From assembly GCA_963755825.1 (NCBI GenBank), contig CAVWLA010000003.1:310001-374000 (forward strand): DNA of 64,000 nucleotides, in the 5' to 3' direction. A program made the position numbers and the translations under genes. Of this stretch, positions 26,320 to 35,111 are shown one piece after another. Below the pieces are notes generated by a model. That model was not told the origin of the DNA, did no database searches, and was given only the letters and a program-made list of their open reading frames with translations. Positions within the stretch are counted from its first letter, which is position 1. Each line of letters opens with the position of its first letter. The DNA is from DATBQN01 sp963755825. Lineage in GTDB: Bacteria > Acidobacteriota > Thermoanaerobaculia > Multivoradales > UBA5704.

Positions 26320-27045
26320 CTAAGAACCCGGCTTCCCGGATGGCGATTCGGCCGGTGCTCCGAGCGCCAGACCGGAGAGCTCCTCGAGGAGATGGCGATG
26401 GAAATCGAGGATCGCCTTCTTCGCCTCCTCGTGGCGCCTGAAGACGCCGGTGATCGCCACGGGCTCGCTGCAGCCCTTGCAGTCGATCCTCTCGTCGAAG
26501 GCCCGCACCCCGTCGATGAGGCTCGCCGCCTGGCGGGCGATGGCCTGCTGCTCGTTTCTCGAGCGCTCATCGAGCGCCTGCGCGCGGGCCTCGAGATCGG
26601 CCCGCAGTGTCTTGATCTCCTGCTCTTTGGCATCCAGCCGCGCCTGCACCTGCTTGGCCGTGGTGAGCTCGCGCAGAATGTGCCGGCGCTCGGCCGAGGC
26701 CTGTTCGTTCTGCTGCGCCAGCATGCCGATCGAGCGGACGAGCACCATCACCCGGTCGTTGACCTGCGCCCGCACCTGCTGTGGCACCAGCAGCTCGATC
26801 TCGCCCTGCAGCTGCTTGACCTGCGGGATCGCTTCGGCCGCCTTGCCCAGGCTCTGCTCGCAGACCCGCACCTGTGCGTTGGCCCGGTCGCGGTCCACTT
26901 GGCAGACCTTGAGATCCCTCTCGTCCTGTGCGCAGCGCGTCGCCCCATCGTCCATCGCAGAGCAACCGACGAGCGCAGCCGCAACGCAGAGCCAGGCGCC
27001 GGGTACCCATCGCTGAAGCCTCGAGATCCGACCTCTCGCCATCAT
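26320..27045 (-). CDS. Coiled-coil lipoprotein, last gene of the tubulin/actin-like operon
   Basis: The 241-residue protein has a lipoprotein signal with lipobox ALVGC (Cys28). Residues ~70-170 are predicted coiled coil, rich in Gln, Glu, Arg and Ala. A short C-terminal part contains a CxxC (DCKGC). It is not a recognised family. The ATG at 27045 overlaps the stop of the preceding membrane protein by four bases, tying it to the operon. An envelope-anchored spacer or partner is the best guess. Confidence 0.7.
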   Translation of the reverse strand: MMARGRISRLQRWVPGAWLCVAAALVGCSAMDDGATRCAQDERDLKVCQVDRDRANAQVRVCEQSLGKAAEAIPQVKQLQGEIELLVPQQVRAQVNDRVMVLVRSIGMLAQQNEQASAERRHILRELTTAKQVQARLDAKEQEIKTLRADLEARAQALDERSRNEQQAIARQAASLIDGVRAFDERIDCKGCSEPVAITGVFRRHEEAKKAILDFHRHLLEELSGLALGAPAESPSGKPGS

Positions 27046-28430
27046 GCGAAGACGACCTCCAGGGGCGCCACCAGCTCATAGAGGTCCGGTGCGGTCGCCG
27101 ACCGGCGCAGGATCGCGGGCTGCTCGATGCGCTCGATGCGCGCCTGGCCGGTGGGCAACGGACCGCGCAACAGGCGCTGGTATGCGGCGGGAAAGTTGCT
27201 GGCGGAGAATGGCCCTGGCGGCAGAGTGATGGCGAAGAAAGCCGACCCTGGCGGATCGAGCTGCAGGACGAGCTGGAACAGCAGCAAACTCGAGAGTTTC
27301 TCTCCACACGAGCATTGGACCGGCGACTCCCGAGGCGAGTAGTGCACCTCGACGATGGGATGGGGCGAGAGCCCGGGACGCTCGACGCTGACGCCGGAGA
27401 CGAGCCGCAGATGCGCGAGGTGAACGTCCCAGTCCTTGCGAGCCAACCGCTGCCGCGCCCGTTCTTCGAGAACGGAGAGCCTGGCCAGATAGGCCTCGCC
27501 GGAACCGAGCCCAGGCGTCGCCGAAGCCAGGTCGGCGCCGCTGCCGAGCTCGGACCACAGGCCGCGCAGCCCGTCCAGCACGACCTTTCGGCCCGTCGCT
27601 TCGCTGTCGAGTGGAGGCGCGCCAGCGACTGCTTCGTCGGCGCCGGCGCTGCTCCTCGGAGCGACCACCGGCGCGACCTCCGCAGCCGCTGGAGAGGCGG
27701 ACGCAGGCGGCGGGGGCGGCAGCGGCGAAGAAGCCGCTGGCGCGCGCGCGACTCCAGCACCAGCGATGTCCTGAGAATTGCGCCCGGGCCGCAGGAGCCT
27801 CTCGACCTCGGCCAACCGCTCGCCGACCCGGCATAGCTCGGACTCGATGGCCCCTCCCCGCCTTTCCTCCAACAATCGGGAGTACGAGCTCGCGAGCTCT
27901 TCCAACTTCTTCGTCTGCTCCGCGAGCGCCCGCTCGATCCTCGCCCCCGCGGCCGGCCGCGGGTCTTCAACCCCGGAAGGTCGCTGCGGCAGGTCACGAT
28001 CGAGGCGCTCACCGATCTTCCCGACCGCACTCAACACGGACGCGAGGGAGGAGGGATGGGCCGCGGCGATCTCGGCGATCACTCCCGAGTTGGGGACACC
28101 TCGTGCGGCGCCGGTGCGCCGGCTGAGCTGCCAGCCTCCAACCATACCCAGGACGAGGCCGAGGGCCAGCGATCCCAGGAGCTGGGCCAAGGGGCGCGGG
28201 GAGTCTGTCCCGCCGGTCGGCGGCAGGGACGGCAGGCATCGACCTGTACACTCCGGCGGCCAGGGAAAGCTGAATTCGCCGCTGCCGCCTGCGGTCACCG
28301 CACTCGGGAACTTGGTCCCTGACGTGTCGGAGCCCGCGTCCTGCCGGCCGGGATCCGCGGCCTCCAAGGGCGCCAGAGCGCCGAGGCAGACGACCACCGC
28401 GATCAAGACGGCGGGCTTTCCGCGGCTCAT
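27042..28430 (-). CDS. Membrane protein with coiled coil (tubulin/actin-like operon)
   Basis: The 462-residue protein has an N-terminal signal (PAVLIAVVVCLGALAPLEA), a Pro-rich periplasmic stretch, a membrane segment near residues 81-103 (LAQLLGSLALGLVLGMVGG), a cytoplasmic coiled coil (~150-215), a Ser/Ala/Pro-rich linker and a conserved-looking C-terminal domain (~270-462) with a CSC pair (SPVQCSCGEKL). No family is recognised. It lies five bases after the ASKHA gene. The layout suggests a link between the cytoplasmic NTPases and the envelope. Confidence 0.7.
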   Translation of the reverse strand: MSRGKPAVLIAVVVCLGALAPLEAADPGRQDAGSDTSGTKFPSAVTAGGSGEFSFPWPPECTGRCLPSLPPTGGTDSPRPLAQLLGSLALGLVLGMVGGWQLSRRTGAARGVPNSGVIAEIAAAHPSSLASVLSAVGKIGERLDRDLPQRPSGVEDPRPAAGARIERALAEQTKKLEELASSYSRLLEERRGGAIESELCRVGERLAEVERLLRPGRNSQDIAGAGVARAPAASSPLPPPPPASASPAAAEVAPVVAPRSSAGADEAVAGAPPLDSEATGRKVVLDGLRGLWSELGSGADLASATPGLGSGEAYLARLSVLEERARQRLARKDWDVHLAHLRLVSGVSVERPGLSPHPIVEVHYSPRESPVQCSCGEKLSSLLLFQLVLQLDPPGSAFFAITLPPGPFSASNFPAAYQRLLRGPLPTGQARIERIEQPAILRRSATAPDLYELVAPLEVVFA

Positions 28431-28435
28431 GGCGC

Positions 28436-31400
28436 TCAGCTCCGACCGCTGCGATCTTTCAGATAATTATCGAGATAGGTCTCCATGAGCGCGGTCAGCT
28501 CGTAGGCGAAGAGCGGCTGCACCACGACCAGCTTGTCGTCGGGAAAGGTGAGCAGGTTCTGCACCCTGGATGAGCTCACCCGCAATCTCGCCAGGCCTTG
28601 GCGATCGAGGGCGAGTTCCTCCGCGAACCGCGGCAGCACGTTCGTCACCAGGTGGGCCATGTAGCCGCTCTCGTGATTCGACGGCGGCAGCAGATGCGGC
28701 AGCATGTCGGCCGTGATCTCCGCCTTCCAGTCGAGCGGCTTGCGGAACTCGTCCATCCAGTTCACCTCGCCTGCGATCGTCGAGTTCTCTCGCTCCACCG
28801 CCTCGGACGCCAGGTGGCGATCGAGGAGACCGTGCGCGGTCTCCTGCTTGAGCCGTGACGAAGGCTTTCCCGAGCCGCCCGGCAGGGCGATGTCGACGCG
28901 GGATGCCGTCGTCCCCTCCTCGCCGAGGGCCAGACCCTCGGCGAACGCCGCAGCCAGCATGGGCTCGAGGGTCTTGCCCATCGCCACCCAGGAGAAGAGC
29001 GAAGCGCCACGGCCGGCAAAGCCGACCTTGACCTCGTTGAGATCGACATCCTTCATCCAACGGCGGGCATGGAGGCCGAGGTAGAAGGAAAGGCCGAAAC
29101 CAAAGAGATAGATGAGGCTCCGCACGCCTTGCCAGGGATACTCCGCACGGTGGAGATCCATGCCGGCGAGAGCTTGCGCCACCGGGTGAGCGTCCGGATC
29201 GATCGCCCCCTCCGAGCCTCTTGCCGGCTGTGCCTTGACGAGGAGAGAGTTGAAGAGAGCGGCCGGCTGCCGCAGGAAGTCATCCTGCGGTCTCCAGTTT
29301 TGCGGCGCCGGTTCGCAGATCCGCTGGATCTCGGCGACGAACTGCTCGCTGTTCGCAAAGCCCGACAGCACGTCGTTCCCGGCGACCTTCATCGACAGCT
29401 GATCGCGCAGGATCTTGCTCCGCCAGATCCCGACGTCCGAGGAGCCGCCGCCGATGTCGACGGCGATCGAGAGCGCGCCGGCTCCCACCTCGAGGGCTTT
29501 GGCCTGGTAGAGATACCGGCAGAGCGCCACCGACTCGGAGGTGCCCGGCTCTGCCTGGATCTCGATCCGCCGCCCGCCGGCCTCGGCCGGTGCGGTGAAC
29601 GCGCCGGCCGCCGCCTGCCAAAACCCGCTCATCGCACCGCGGCCGGTCGCGCTCAGCGACAGCGGGTAGGACCACTCGAAGCGCAGGGTCGAGACACCCG
29701 CCGCCCAGGCCTCGCAGACGATGCAGCGGAGGAGATAGTTGAGGTAGTCCCGCAGCGGGTTGTCCTCCGCTGTGCCTCCCGACGACCACTTGACGTTCTG
29801 CACCAGAGAGCGAAGACTGAGCTTGTCGTTCAGCGAGCGGAAGCGGACGGTGAAGGTCTTCTGCGCTCGCTCGGCGCCGAGGATCGAGGCGTCGTCACGG
29901 AGCAGCAGGGTGGGGAACGGCGGCATCACCGCCTCGACGGGAAGGAAATCGTTGGCCGCCGCCTCGCGCGCAGGCTGAGAGCCAGGGGCGGTCAGCAAGG
30001 TGGTGCGACCCGCGAGGGCGAGCGGTCGGATCCCGTTCGATTCCTCGACCAGCACGTTGGTGTTGGAGGTCCCGAAGTCCACCGCGACGCGCCACCTGAG
30101 CGTCTCGTTTCGGGGCTGCGGGTTGCGGAAGGTGCGGCGCAAGATCACCCCGGCCTCGCGCATCTTCTCTTCGTCGCCCTCATAGAGAACGAATCCGACG
30201 ATGGGCTGCGGCGAGGCCCAGATGCGCAACGCCTTCTCGCCCTCGGAGCGCGACCGCTGCAGCGGCTCGCCGACCCAGGGCAGCGGGGCGGCGGTCAGCG
30301 CCGCTGCCGGGTTGTCTTCGACCAGCACGGCATAGTGGTGGCGCCAGGCCGGATCGAAGAAGTCCGGCCAATGGGCGAGGGCAGGTGTCTCCTCGACTGT
30401 GCCGACGAGATCCGCATCGCGGTCGTAGCTCTTCTCGACGACCAGCTCGCCGCTCGACAGGGGGAGCCAGAGGCGCACGTGGATCCGCTGCGCTTCCTCG
30501 CTGACCTCGAGCCGAACTCGCCCGCCGACCACGTCCTTCGCCGTGAAGTAGCGGAAGAAGAGCGCGGTGAGCGGCGTCGCCAACCGATTGCCTCCGGTGC
30601 CCCAACCAGCGCCGTCGATCGACACCTGGGCGAGCTTGGGAGGAAGGAACGCCTCCTCCGCGATCACATAGGGAACCGGCACCAGCTTTCCCGTCCGCGT
30701 GCGCCATTCGGGCGTGCCGGTCGCACTTTTCAGCTTGCCGAAGTCGATATCGTTGACCAGGATCGGGCCATACACCCGTTGGCCCGCCGCCAGCCCGCTG
30801 CGGCTGAGAGCGAGCACTTCCCCCCCCCGCGACGACTTGAGGAGGAGATCGCTCTGCGTCGTATCGTCTCCCCCCGGCGAGGAGGTACCCTTGAGACTAC
30901 CCAGGAAGCGCGCATAGGGCGCTTCGCCGATCCGCGTGCTGTTTTCCCAGGCCAGACCAGCGTGCGCCTCCTGCCGATAGCTCTCGAGCTCACAACGCCA
31001 TTCGGCCAGGCGCCGCGCCACGACTTGGAGAAAGCCGTTGAGGTGATTCCTCCCGACGACGCCCCAGGCGGAGACGTCGCCTGCGATCACCTTGTCCAGC
31101 CAGGCCGCGATGCGCGACAGCTCGACCGAGCGGCCGACGCCCTTGGGGTCGTAGTGAGCACGGGGATCGATCAACGTACCGTTGTGCTGCCAGGGGATGG
31201 TGGCGGGACAGCTGTACTCGGCCGGCGTGTAGACGACCGTCCACGGCGAGGTGGCGCCGAGCGAGCGGCCGTCGCAGAGGAGCAGCCACCAATGGTCCCA
31301 TTCCTCCTCGGGGCGGGGGAGCTGGCTCCGTAGGATCGTCCACAGCGCGCGGGCGCCCGCCGGCTCGGCCTCGGGATTCGCCGGCACGCCGATACGGTGC

Positions 31401-31705
31401 ACAGCCAGGCTGAGGCCCAGCCAGTCACTGAGAGCAAAGGTAGCGAGAAGGCCGCGCCACTGGCCGAGTACCGCCCGAAACGAAGGGTGCCTCTCGTCGG
31501 CCAGCACCTGAGCGAAGTAGATCGGGCGGGCGAAGACCGACGGGACGTTGGCCATGCCGCGACGATCCTCAGCGACTCCCTGGATGGAGATGTCTGCCGC
31601 ATAGTCGACGAGGAACTTGTCGTAGGGCTTCCAGCGCCCCGGCACCGGCTCGGGAAGCCGGCGATCCTTCTGGCGCAGAGCGTTGAGGAACGTCTTCGTG
31701 GTCAT
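28436..31705 (-). CDS. Giant protein with actin/Hsp70-like (ASKHA) ATPase domain
   Basis: The 1089-residue protein has two parts. Residues 1-~530 are an unrecognised region rich in Trp/Gly (WWLLLCDGRSLGATSPW near 140; VYGPILVNDIDFGKL near 310). From ~535 a full ASKHA fold starts with VAVDFGTSNTNVLVE (phosphate-1 loop), with SIAVDIGGGSSDVGIW near 745 (phosphate-2) and a late VGFAGRGASLFSW (adenosine motif type). This fold is used by actin, Hsp70 and ROK-like kinases; SrfB-type virulence proteins are the nearest comparison I can name, and only by fold. It follows the tubulin-like gene by three bases. Confidence 0.85.
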   Translation of the reverse strand: MTTKTFLNALRQKDRRLPEPVPGRWKPYDKFLVDYAADISIQGVAEDRRGMANVPSVFARPIYFAQVLADERHPSFRAVLGQWRGLLATFALSDWLGLSLAVHRIGVPANPEAEPAGARALWTILRSQLPRPEEEWDHWWLLLCDGRSLGATSPWTVVYTPAEYSCPATIPWQHNGTLIDPRAHYDPKGVGRSVELSRIAAWLDKVIAGDVSAWGVVGRNHLNGFLQVVARRLAEWRCELESYRQEAHAGLAWENSTRIGEAPYARFLGSLKGTSSPGGDDTTQSDLLLKSSRGGEVLALSRSGLAAGQRVYGPILVNDIDFGKLKSATGTPEWRTRTGKLVPVPYVIAEEAFLPPKLAQVSIDGAGWGTGGNRLATPLTALFFRYFTAKDVVGGRVRLEVSEEAQRIHVRLWLPLSSGELVVEKSYDRDADLVGTVEETPALAHWPDFFDPAWRHHYAVLVEDNPAAALTAAPLPWVGEPLQRSRSEGEKALRIWASPQPIVGFVLYEGDEEKMREAGVILRRTFRNPQPRNETLRWRVAVDFGTSNTNVLVEESNGIRPLALAGRTTLLTAPGSQPAREAAANDFLPVEAVMPPFPTLLLRDDASILGAERAQKTFTVRFRSLNDKLSLRSLVQNVKWSSGGTAEDNPLRDYLNYLLRCIVCEAWAAGVSTLRFEWSYPLSLSATGRGAMSGFWQAAAGAFTAPAEAGGRRIEIQAEPGTSESVALCRYLYQAKALEVGAGALSIAVDIGGGSSDVGIWRSKILRDQLSMKVAGNDVLSGFANSEQFVAEIQRICEPAPQNWRPQDDFLRQPAALFNSLLVKAQPARGSEGAIDPDAHPVAQALAGMDLHRAEYPWQGVRSLIYLFGFGLSFYLGLHARRWMKDVDLNEVKVGFAGRGASLFSWVAMGKTLEPMLAAAFAEGLALGEEGTTASRVDIALPGGSGKPSSRLKQETAHGLLDRHLASEAVERENSTIAGEVNWMDEFRKPLDWKAEITADMLPHLLPPSNHESGYMAHLVTNVLPRFAEELALDRQGLARLRVSSSRVQNLLTFPDDKLVVVQPLFAYELTALMETYLDNYLKDRSGRS

Positions 31706-31708
31706 TCT

Positions 31709-33277
31709 CTACTCCTCGACGGCCGCGCGGACATAGCGCCGGTCGATGTAGCGGTCGGCTGCGTTGGCGAGGAGGGCGAGATAGGCGGAGCCGCCGCCCT
31801 CGCCGCCCGTCTTCTTGCTCACCCGTACCATTTCCACATAGAACTCGTCGAAGGCTGCGGGATCGCGCTCGCTCTCGTTGTCGGGCCAGAGGAGGTTGCC
31901 GAGTCGGTCGAGATTCGCTGCGGGGCCGTCGCCGTTGAGCGCCGCACGGTTGAAGAGGTGCACGCTGTCCAGGCTGTGGAGCTCGCGCCACCAGGGGAGA
32001 TGGGAGGCTGCAAAGAAGTCGTCCAGGAAGTCGAGCGTCTCGCGATTGGCGGCCTCCGAGAAGCGGTCTCCCTTGCGCACGAAGCGGTCCCAATACCAGG
32101 GCACCAGGAAAGGCTGAGCTTCGAGCTCGGGACGGCGCATGAGGTCGCTGAGGAAGCCCAGGTGGGCAGTGCCGACGAGCAGCAGCCGCAGGAGGCTGCG
32201 CTTCACCGGCTCGGCATCGAATCCGGCGAGCGGGATGTCGGGCCAGCCGAGCGTCGCGTGCGCCTCCGAGGTCGATCCCGCCGCCGCTCGTGAGCCGGCG
32301 TAGGAGGGTCCGTTGACCGCCGCCGGCTGGCGGAAGAAGCCGAGTGCCGCCAGCGCCATCAGCAGCTCGACGAAATGGCTGGGATTCTTCTGTTCCGGTC
32401 CGCCCGGGGCATAGCTGACATTGGCGGGGTTGCTGTCGCCCAGCCAGTACATCGAACGGAAGGGCCAGCTGTCCTTGACGTGCTGGTAAAAGCCCACCGC
32501 GGCGCGGGTGGCAGTGGCGAAGTCTTCGGCGCGGGCGGCGAGCTTCGGCAGGCCCTCCGGCGCACCTGCGGTGCCGGACTCGAAACGGAAGTAGGGGACC
32601 AGCGCCCCGATGCCGATCATCAGCCGGTCGGCGTTCGTCTCGGGAACGGTCTCGAGAAAACGGGCGAGCGGGTAGAGCGCCGAGGCACCGGTGCCGCCGA
32701 AGACCGATCCCACCAGGAAGACGCGCGCGCCGCTCGGGTCCTGGAGGTCGCCGCGGAGCTTCTCGACGAGCTGCTTCCATGGCTGCTGATCCTTCTGCAG
32801 CGCCACCAGCGACATCGCGGCGGCCCCCACGACAGGGCGGCCGCGAAAGCCCTGGTCGAGCTCCATGGTGAGCTCCTGGTCGGTGAAGAAGAGCGACACC
32901 AGCTCGCGCCCACGCTCGACGCCCTGACTCGGCAGGAGCTCGACGCCCAGCAGATCGCGCAACCGCTGATCGGCGCGGATCGGGCTCCAGATCTTGAGGC
33001 CGATGCTGCCGCCTTCGGTGTCGAGGAGGTCGAGCTCCGTGCCGAAGAGGGTGAGCTGCTGCCCCTTGGCGTCGAGACCGAGCTTGCCGCGGAAGCGGCT
33101 CGCTCCCTCGCGATATTTGGTCACTAGCTGGACGACCCCGCTGCCGTTGCCGTTGGCCCCGTCGGGGTCGATGGCGAGCACGCGGAGCGTCTCGGGCCCC
33201 AACCCGGCGGCGCAGAGGTGGAGCACCGACTCGAGCACCCGCAATCCCGAGCCGCCGGCACAGAGCAATGTATTCAT
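31709..33277 (-). CDS. Tubulin/FtsZ-like GTPase (Tubulin_2 type)
   Basis: The 522-residue protein starts at the ATG at 33277 (GGGAGAG upstream). The nucleotide-binding loops are visible: LLCAGGSGLRVLESVL at residues 4-19 (T1-type Gly loop), VLAIDPDGANGN at 33-44 (T2 type) and VGSVFGGTGASAL near 189-201, equivalent to the tubulin signature GGTGSG. The rest is helical and longer than FtsZ. This is the 'tubulin-like' family of unknown function rather than FtsZ, TubZ or PhuZ. Its place between a membrane protein and the ASKHA gene indicates a joint complex. Confidence 0.85.
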   Translation of the reverse strand: MNTLLCAGGSGLRVLESVLHLCAAGLGPETLRVLAIDPDGANGNGSGVVQLVTKYREGASRFRGKLGLDAKGQQLTLFGTELDLLDTEGGSIGLKIWSPIRADQRLRDLLGVELLPSQGVERGRELVSLFFTDQELTMELDQGFRGRPVVGAAAMSLVALQKDQQPWKQLVEKLRGDLQDPSGARVFLVGSVFGGTGASALYPLARFLETVPETNADRLMIGIGALVPYFRFESGTAGAPEGLPKLAARAEDFATATRAAVGFYQHVKDSWPFRSMYWLGDSNPANVSYAPGGPEQKNPSHFVELLMALAALGFFRQPAAVNGPSYAGSRAAAGSTSEAHATLGWPDIPLAGFDAEPVKRSLLRLLLVGTAHLGFLSDLMRRPELEAQPFLVPWYWDRFVRKGDRFSEAANRETLDFLDDFFAASHLPWWRELHSLDSVHLFNRAALNGDGPAANLDRLGNLLWPDNESERDPAAFDEFYVEMVRVSKKTGGEGGGSAYLALLANAADRYIDRRYVRAAVEE

Positions 33278-33303
33278 CGTCGTTCTCTCCCAATCGATCG
33301 CGG

Positions 33304-33753
33304 TCAGCTCCGTCGGCGGCTCCACAGCCACCGGGCGACGAGGCGCGGGTGATAGCGATACTTCGCCGGCGTGACGCGCGGAAACCAGCTCACCACGAGC
33401 AGTGCAAGGAACCAGGTGAGGCCGCCGACCAGCAGAAAGGTCAAGAGCAGCTCGTTGAAGGGCACGTGCGGGCCGAGGATCTTCTGGTACAGCATGAATT
33501 GGACAGCCGCCGCGACTGCGGCGGGCACCAGTGCGAGCCAGAAGGCGCGCAGCGGAGGGTAGGGGCGAAACGGATCGATCGGCCGGCTGATCCTCAGCGA
33601 CTTCGCCGACCGGTGGTAGACGAAGACGACGACGAGGACGCCGAGCCCGATGGCCACGAGCAGGACGCTCGCCAGCTCGTTGCGGAAGCGCAACCATGCC
33701 TCATAGGCGTAGTCCTGCAGGGAGATCCAGGCGACCAGCTTGGCGAGGTTCAT
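33304..33753 (-). CDS. Small membrane protein (tubulin/actin-like operon)
   Basis: The 149-residue protein starts at the ATG at 33753 with a perfect AGGAGGGCGGA site and overlaps the preceding vWA lipoprotein stop. It has three hydrophobic segments (~26-50, ~75-95, ~105-130) and a basic C-terminal tail (RYHPRLVARWLWSRRRS) that probably faces the cytoplasm. No family is recognised. It could anchor the tubulin-like protein encoded 26 bases downstream. Confidence 0.75.
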   Translation of the reverse strand: MNLAKLVAWISLQDYAYEAWLRFRNELASVLLVAIGLGVLVVVFVYHRSAKSLRISRPIDPFRPYPPLRAFWLALVPAAVAAAVQFMLYQKILGPHVPFNELLLTFLLVGGLTWFLALLVVSWFPRVTPAKYRYHPRLVARWLWSRRRS

Positions 33754-35111
33754 TCCGCCCTCCTGACGAGGATGAACTCGTCGAGGATCGGGATGCGCTC
33801 TTGGATCGAGCGGATCAGGACTTCGACGAGAAGACGTAGCTTGAACGTGCGGTTGGCATTGGCCGGCAGGCTGTCGTCCTGTGCCGTCCAGGATTCCACC
33901 CAGAGCGGCGGCAGCAGGTTCCCCTGCCCCGGCGTGACGCGTACGCGGTCGAGGCTCCAGGCTCCCGCCGCCGGGCGGGCCAGCGGTATGGTGAGGACGA
34001 AGCCGGCGTCGGCGCCGGGAGAATCTTTTCCACCGTCCTTTTCCGTCCTCGGCGCCGGAGCCCATTCCGCCCGCGCCTCGACGGCCGGCCTGTCGAGCCA
34101 TCCAGCGCGGCGGCGTTCTTTGGCAGCCCGCTCGATCTCGAGATCCGAGATGGAGCGCAGCGGCGTCCGGGCGCTGGCGGTGACGGCAAGGCGAAGGGGC
34201 GGCATCCGCTGCGAGCCCTCGCCGAGCGCGATAAAGGAGTTGACGTGGCCGGCAGAGCCCGAGACATCGTGCAGATCGCCTTCGAGCTGCTGCGATCGGC
34301 TCCAGCGGTTCGCCTCGTCGGCCGCAGGCCGCGCTTCCGTCGCCAGTTGGACGTCCGCCACTCGGAGAGCCGGCTCGGAAGGTTGGAGCTCCTCGTCGTC
34401 CTGGATATCGGCCAGCACGTAGCGCCGGAAGGAATCGAGATCGCGACGTCTCTTGGCGAGCACCAAGAGGTAGAACGGCCGCCCGGTGGCGCTCGTCGCG
34501 CCGTCGAAGTCGACCTGGAACTTGTGCTCGGCGGCGCCGGGCTTCTCGACGAAATACCAGCCGTGGAACGCCGAGCGAAATGCCAGGAGGAGAACCTGCC
34601 ACTCCGCCGCATCGCCGCCATCGACGGCGGCGGCGAGCGCGCGCTGGTCCTCCCCACCTGCCGACTGCACGAAATCGCTCATCACGACGGAGACCTCGCC
34701 AGAGCGAGGTGCGGCCTGCGCGAAGAGCCGCCGAAGGTCGGTCTTCAGCCCGTTGTAGAACCACGGGCTCTCCGCCGACTGGCCGCCTCCCTGCAGCGGC
34801 TCGACTTTGACATCGAAACCGAAAGGTTGGAATGGACAGCGAGACGCCGCGGCATTGTCGAGCAGCGAGCTCAGAACATGCTGATACCGCGAGCCACGTG
34901 CCTCGACGAAACCGCGCATCGACCAGGAGCGATCGATATAGAGCCGGATTTTCGGCCGTTCGGCCTCCCCCGCGGATGCCGCGCTGGGCGGCACTCCGAA
35001 GCGCGGCAGGAAGTCCTCAGGCGTCGGCGCCGACGGCAGTCCGGAATCGCCGCAACCAGAGACCGCGAGGAGGCCGGCAACACAGACGATGGCGCGAGCG
35101 CTCGAGATCAT
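33750..35111 (-). CDS. vWA-like lipoprotein
   Basis: The 453-residue protein has a lipobox LAVSGC (Cys20). A von Willebrand A-like domain starts at ~residue 54: IRLYIDRSWSMRG holds the metal-binding DxSxS (Asp60, Ser62, Ser64), and EVSVVMSDFVQS supplies the later Asp-containing strand. A Pro/Ala-rich and beta-rich C-terminal half follows. MIDAS domains bind partner proteins through a divalent metal. It overlaps both neighbours by four bases. Confidence 0.8.
   Translation of the reverse strand: MISSARAIVCVAGLLAVSGCGDSGLPSAPTPEDFLPRFGVPPSAASAGEAERPKIRLYIDRSWSMRGFVEARGSRYQHVLSSLLDNAAASRCPFQPFGFDVKVEPLQGGGQSAESPWFYNGLKTDLRRLFAQAAPRSGEVSVVMSDFVQSAGGEDQRALAAAVDGGDAAEWQVLLLAFRSAFHGWYFVEKPGAAEHKFQVDFDGATSATGRPFYLLVLAKRRRDLDSFRRYVLADIQDDEELQPSEPALRVADVQLATEARPAADEANRWSRSQQLEGDLHDVSGSAGHVNSFIALGEGSQRMPPLRLAVTASARTPLRSISDLEIERAAKERRRAGWLDRPAVEARAEWAPAPRTEKDGGKDSPGADAGFVLTIPLARPAAGAWSLDRVRVTPGQGNLLPPLWVESWTAQDDSLPANANRTFKLRLLVEVLIRSIQERIPILDEFILVRRAE

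Noticed and set aside
29069..31333. 754-residue plus-strand frame opposite the ASKHA gene
   Set aside because: The minus-strand gene carries the ASKHA motifs; the plus-strand frame has none.
33278..33697. N-terminal extension of the tubulin-like protein
   Set aside because: This extension lies on top of the small membrane-protein gene and does not resemble tubulin; the ATG at 33277 has a ribosome site.
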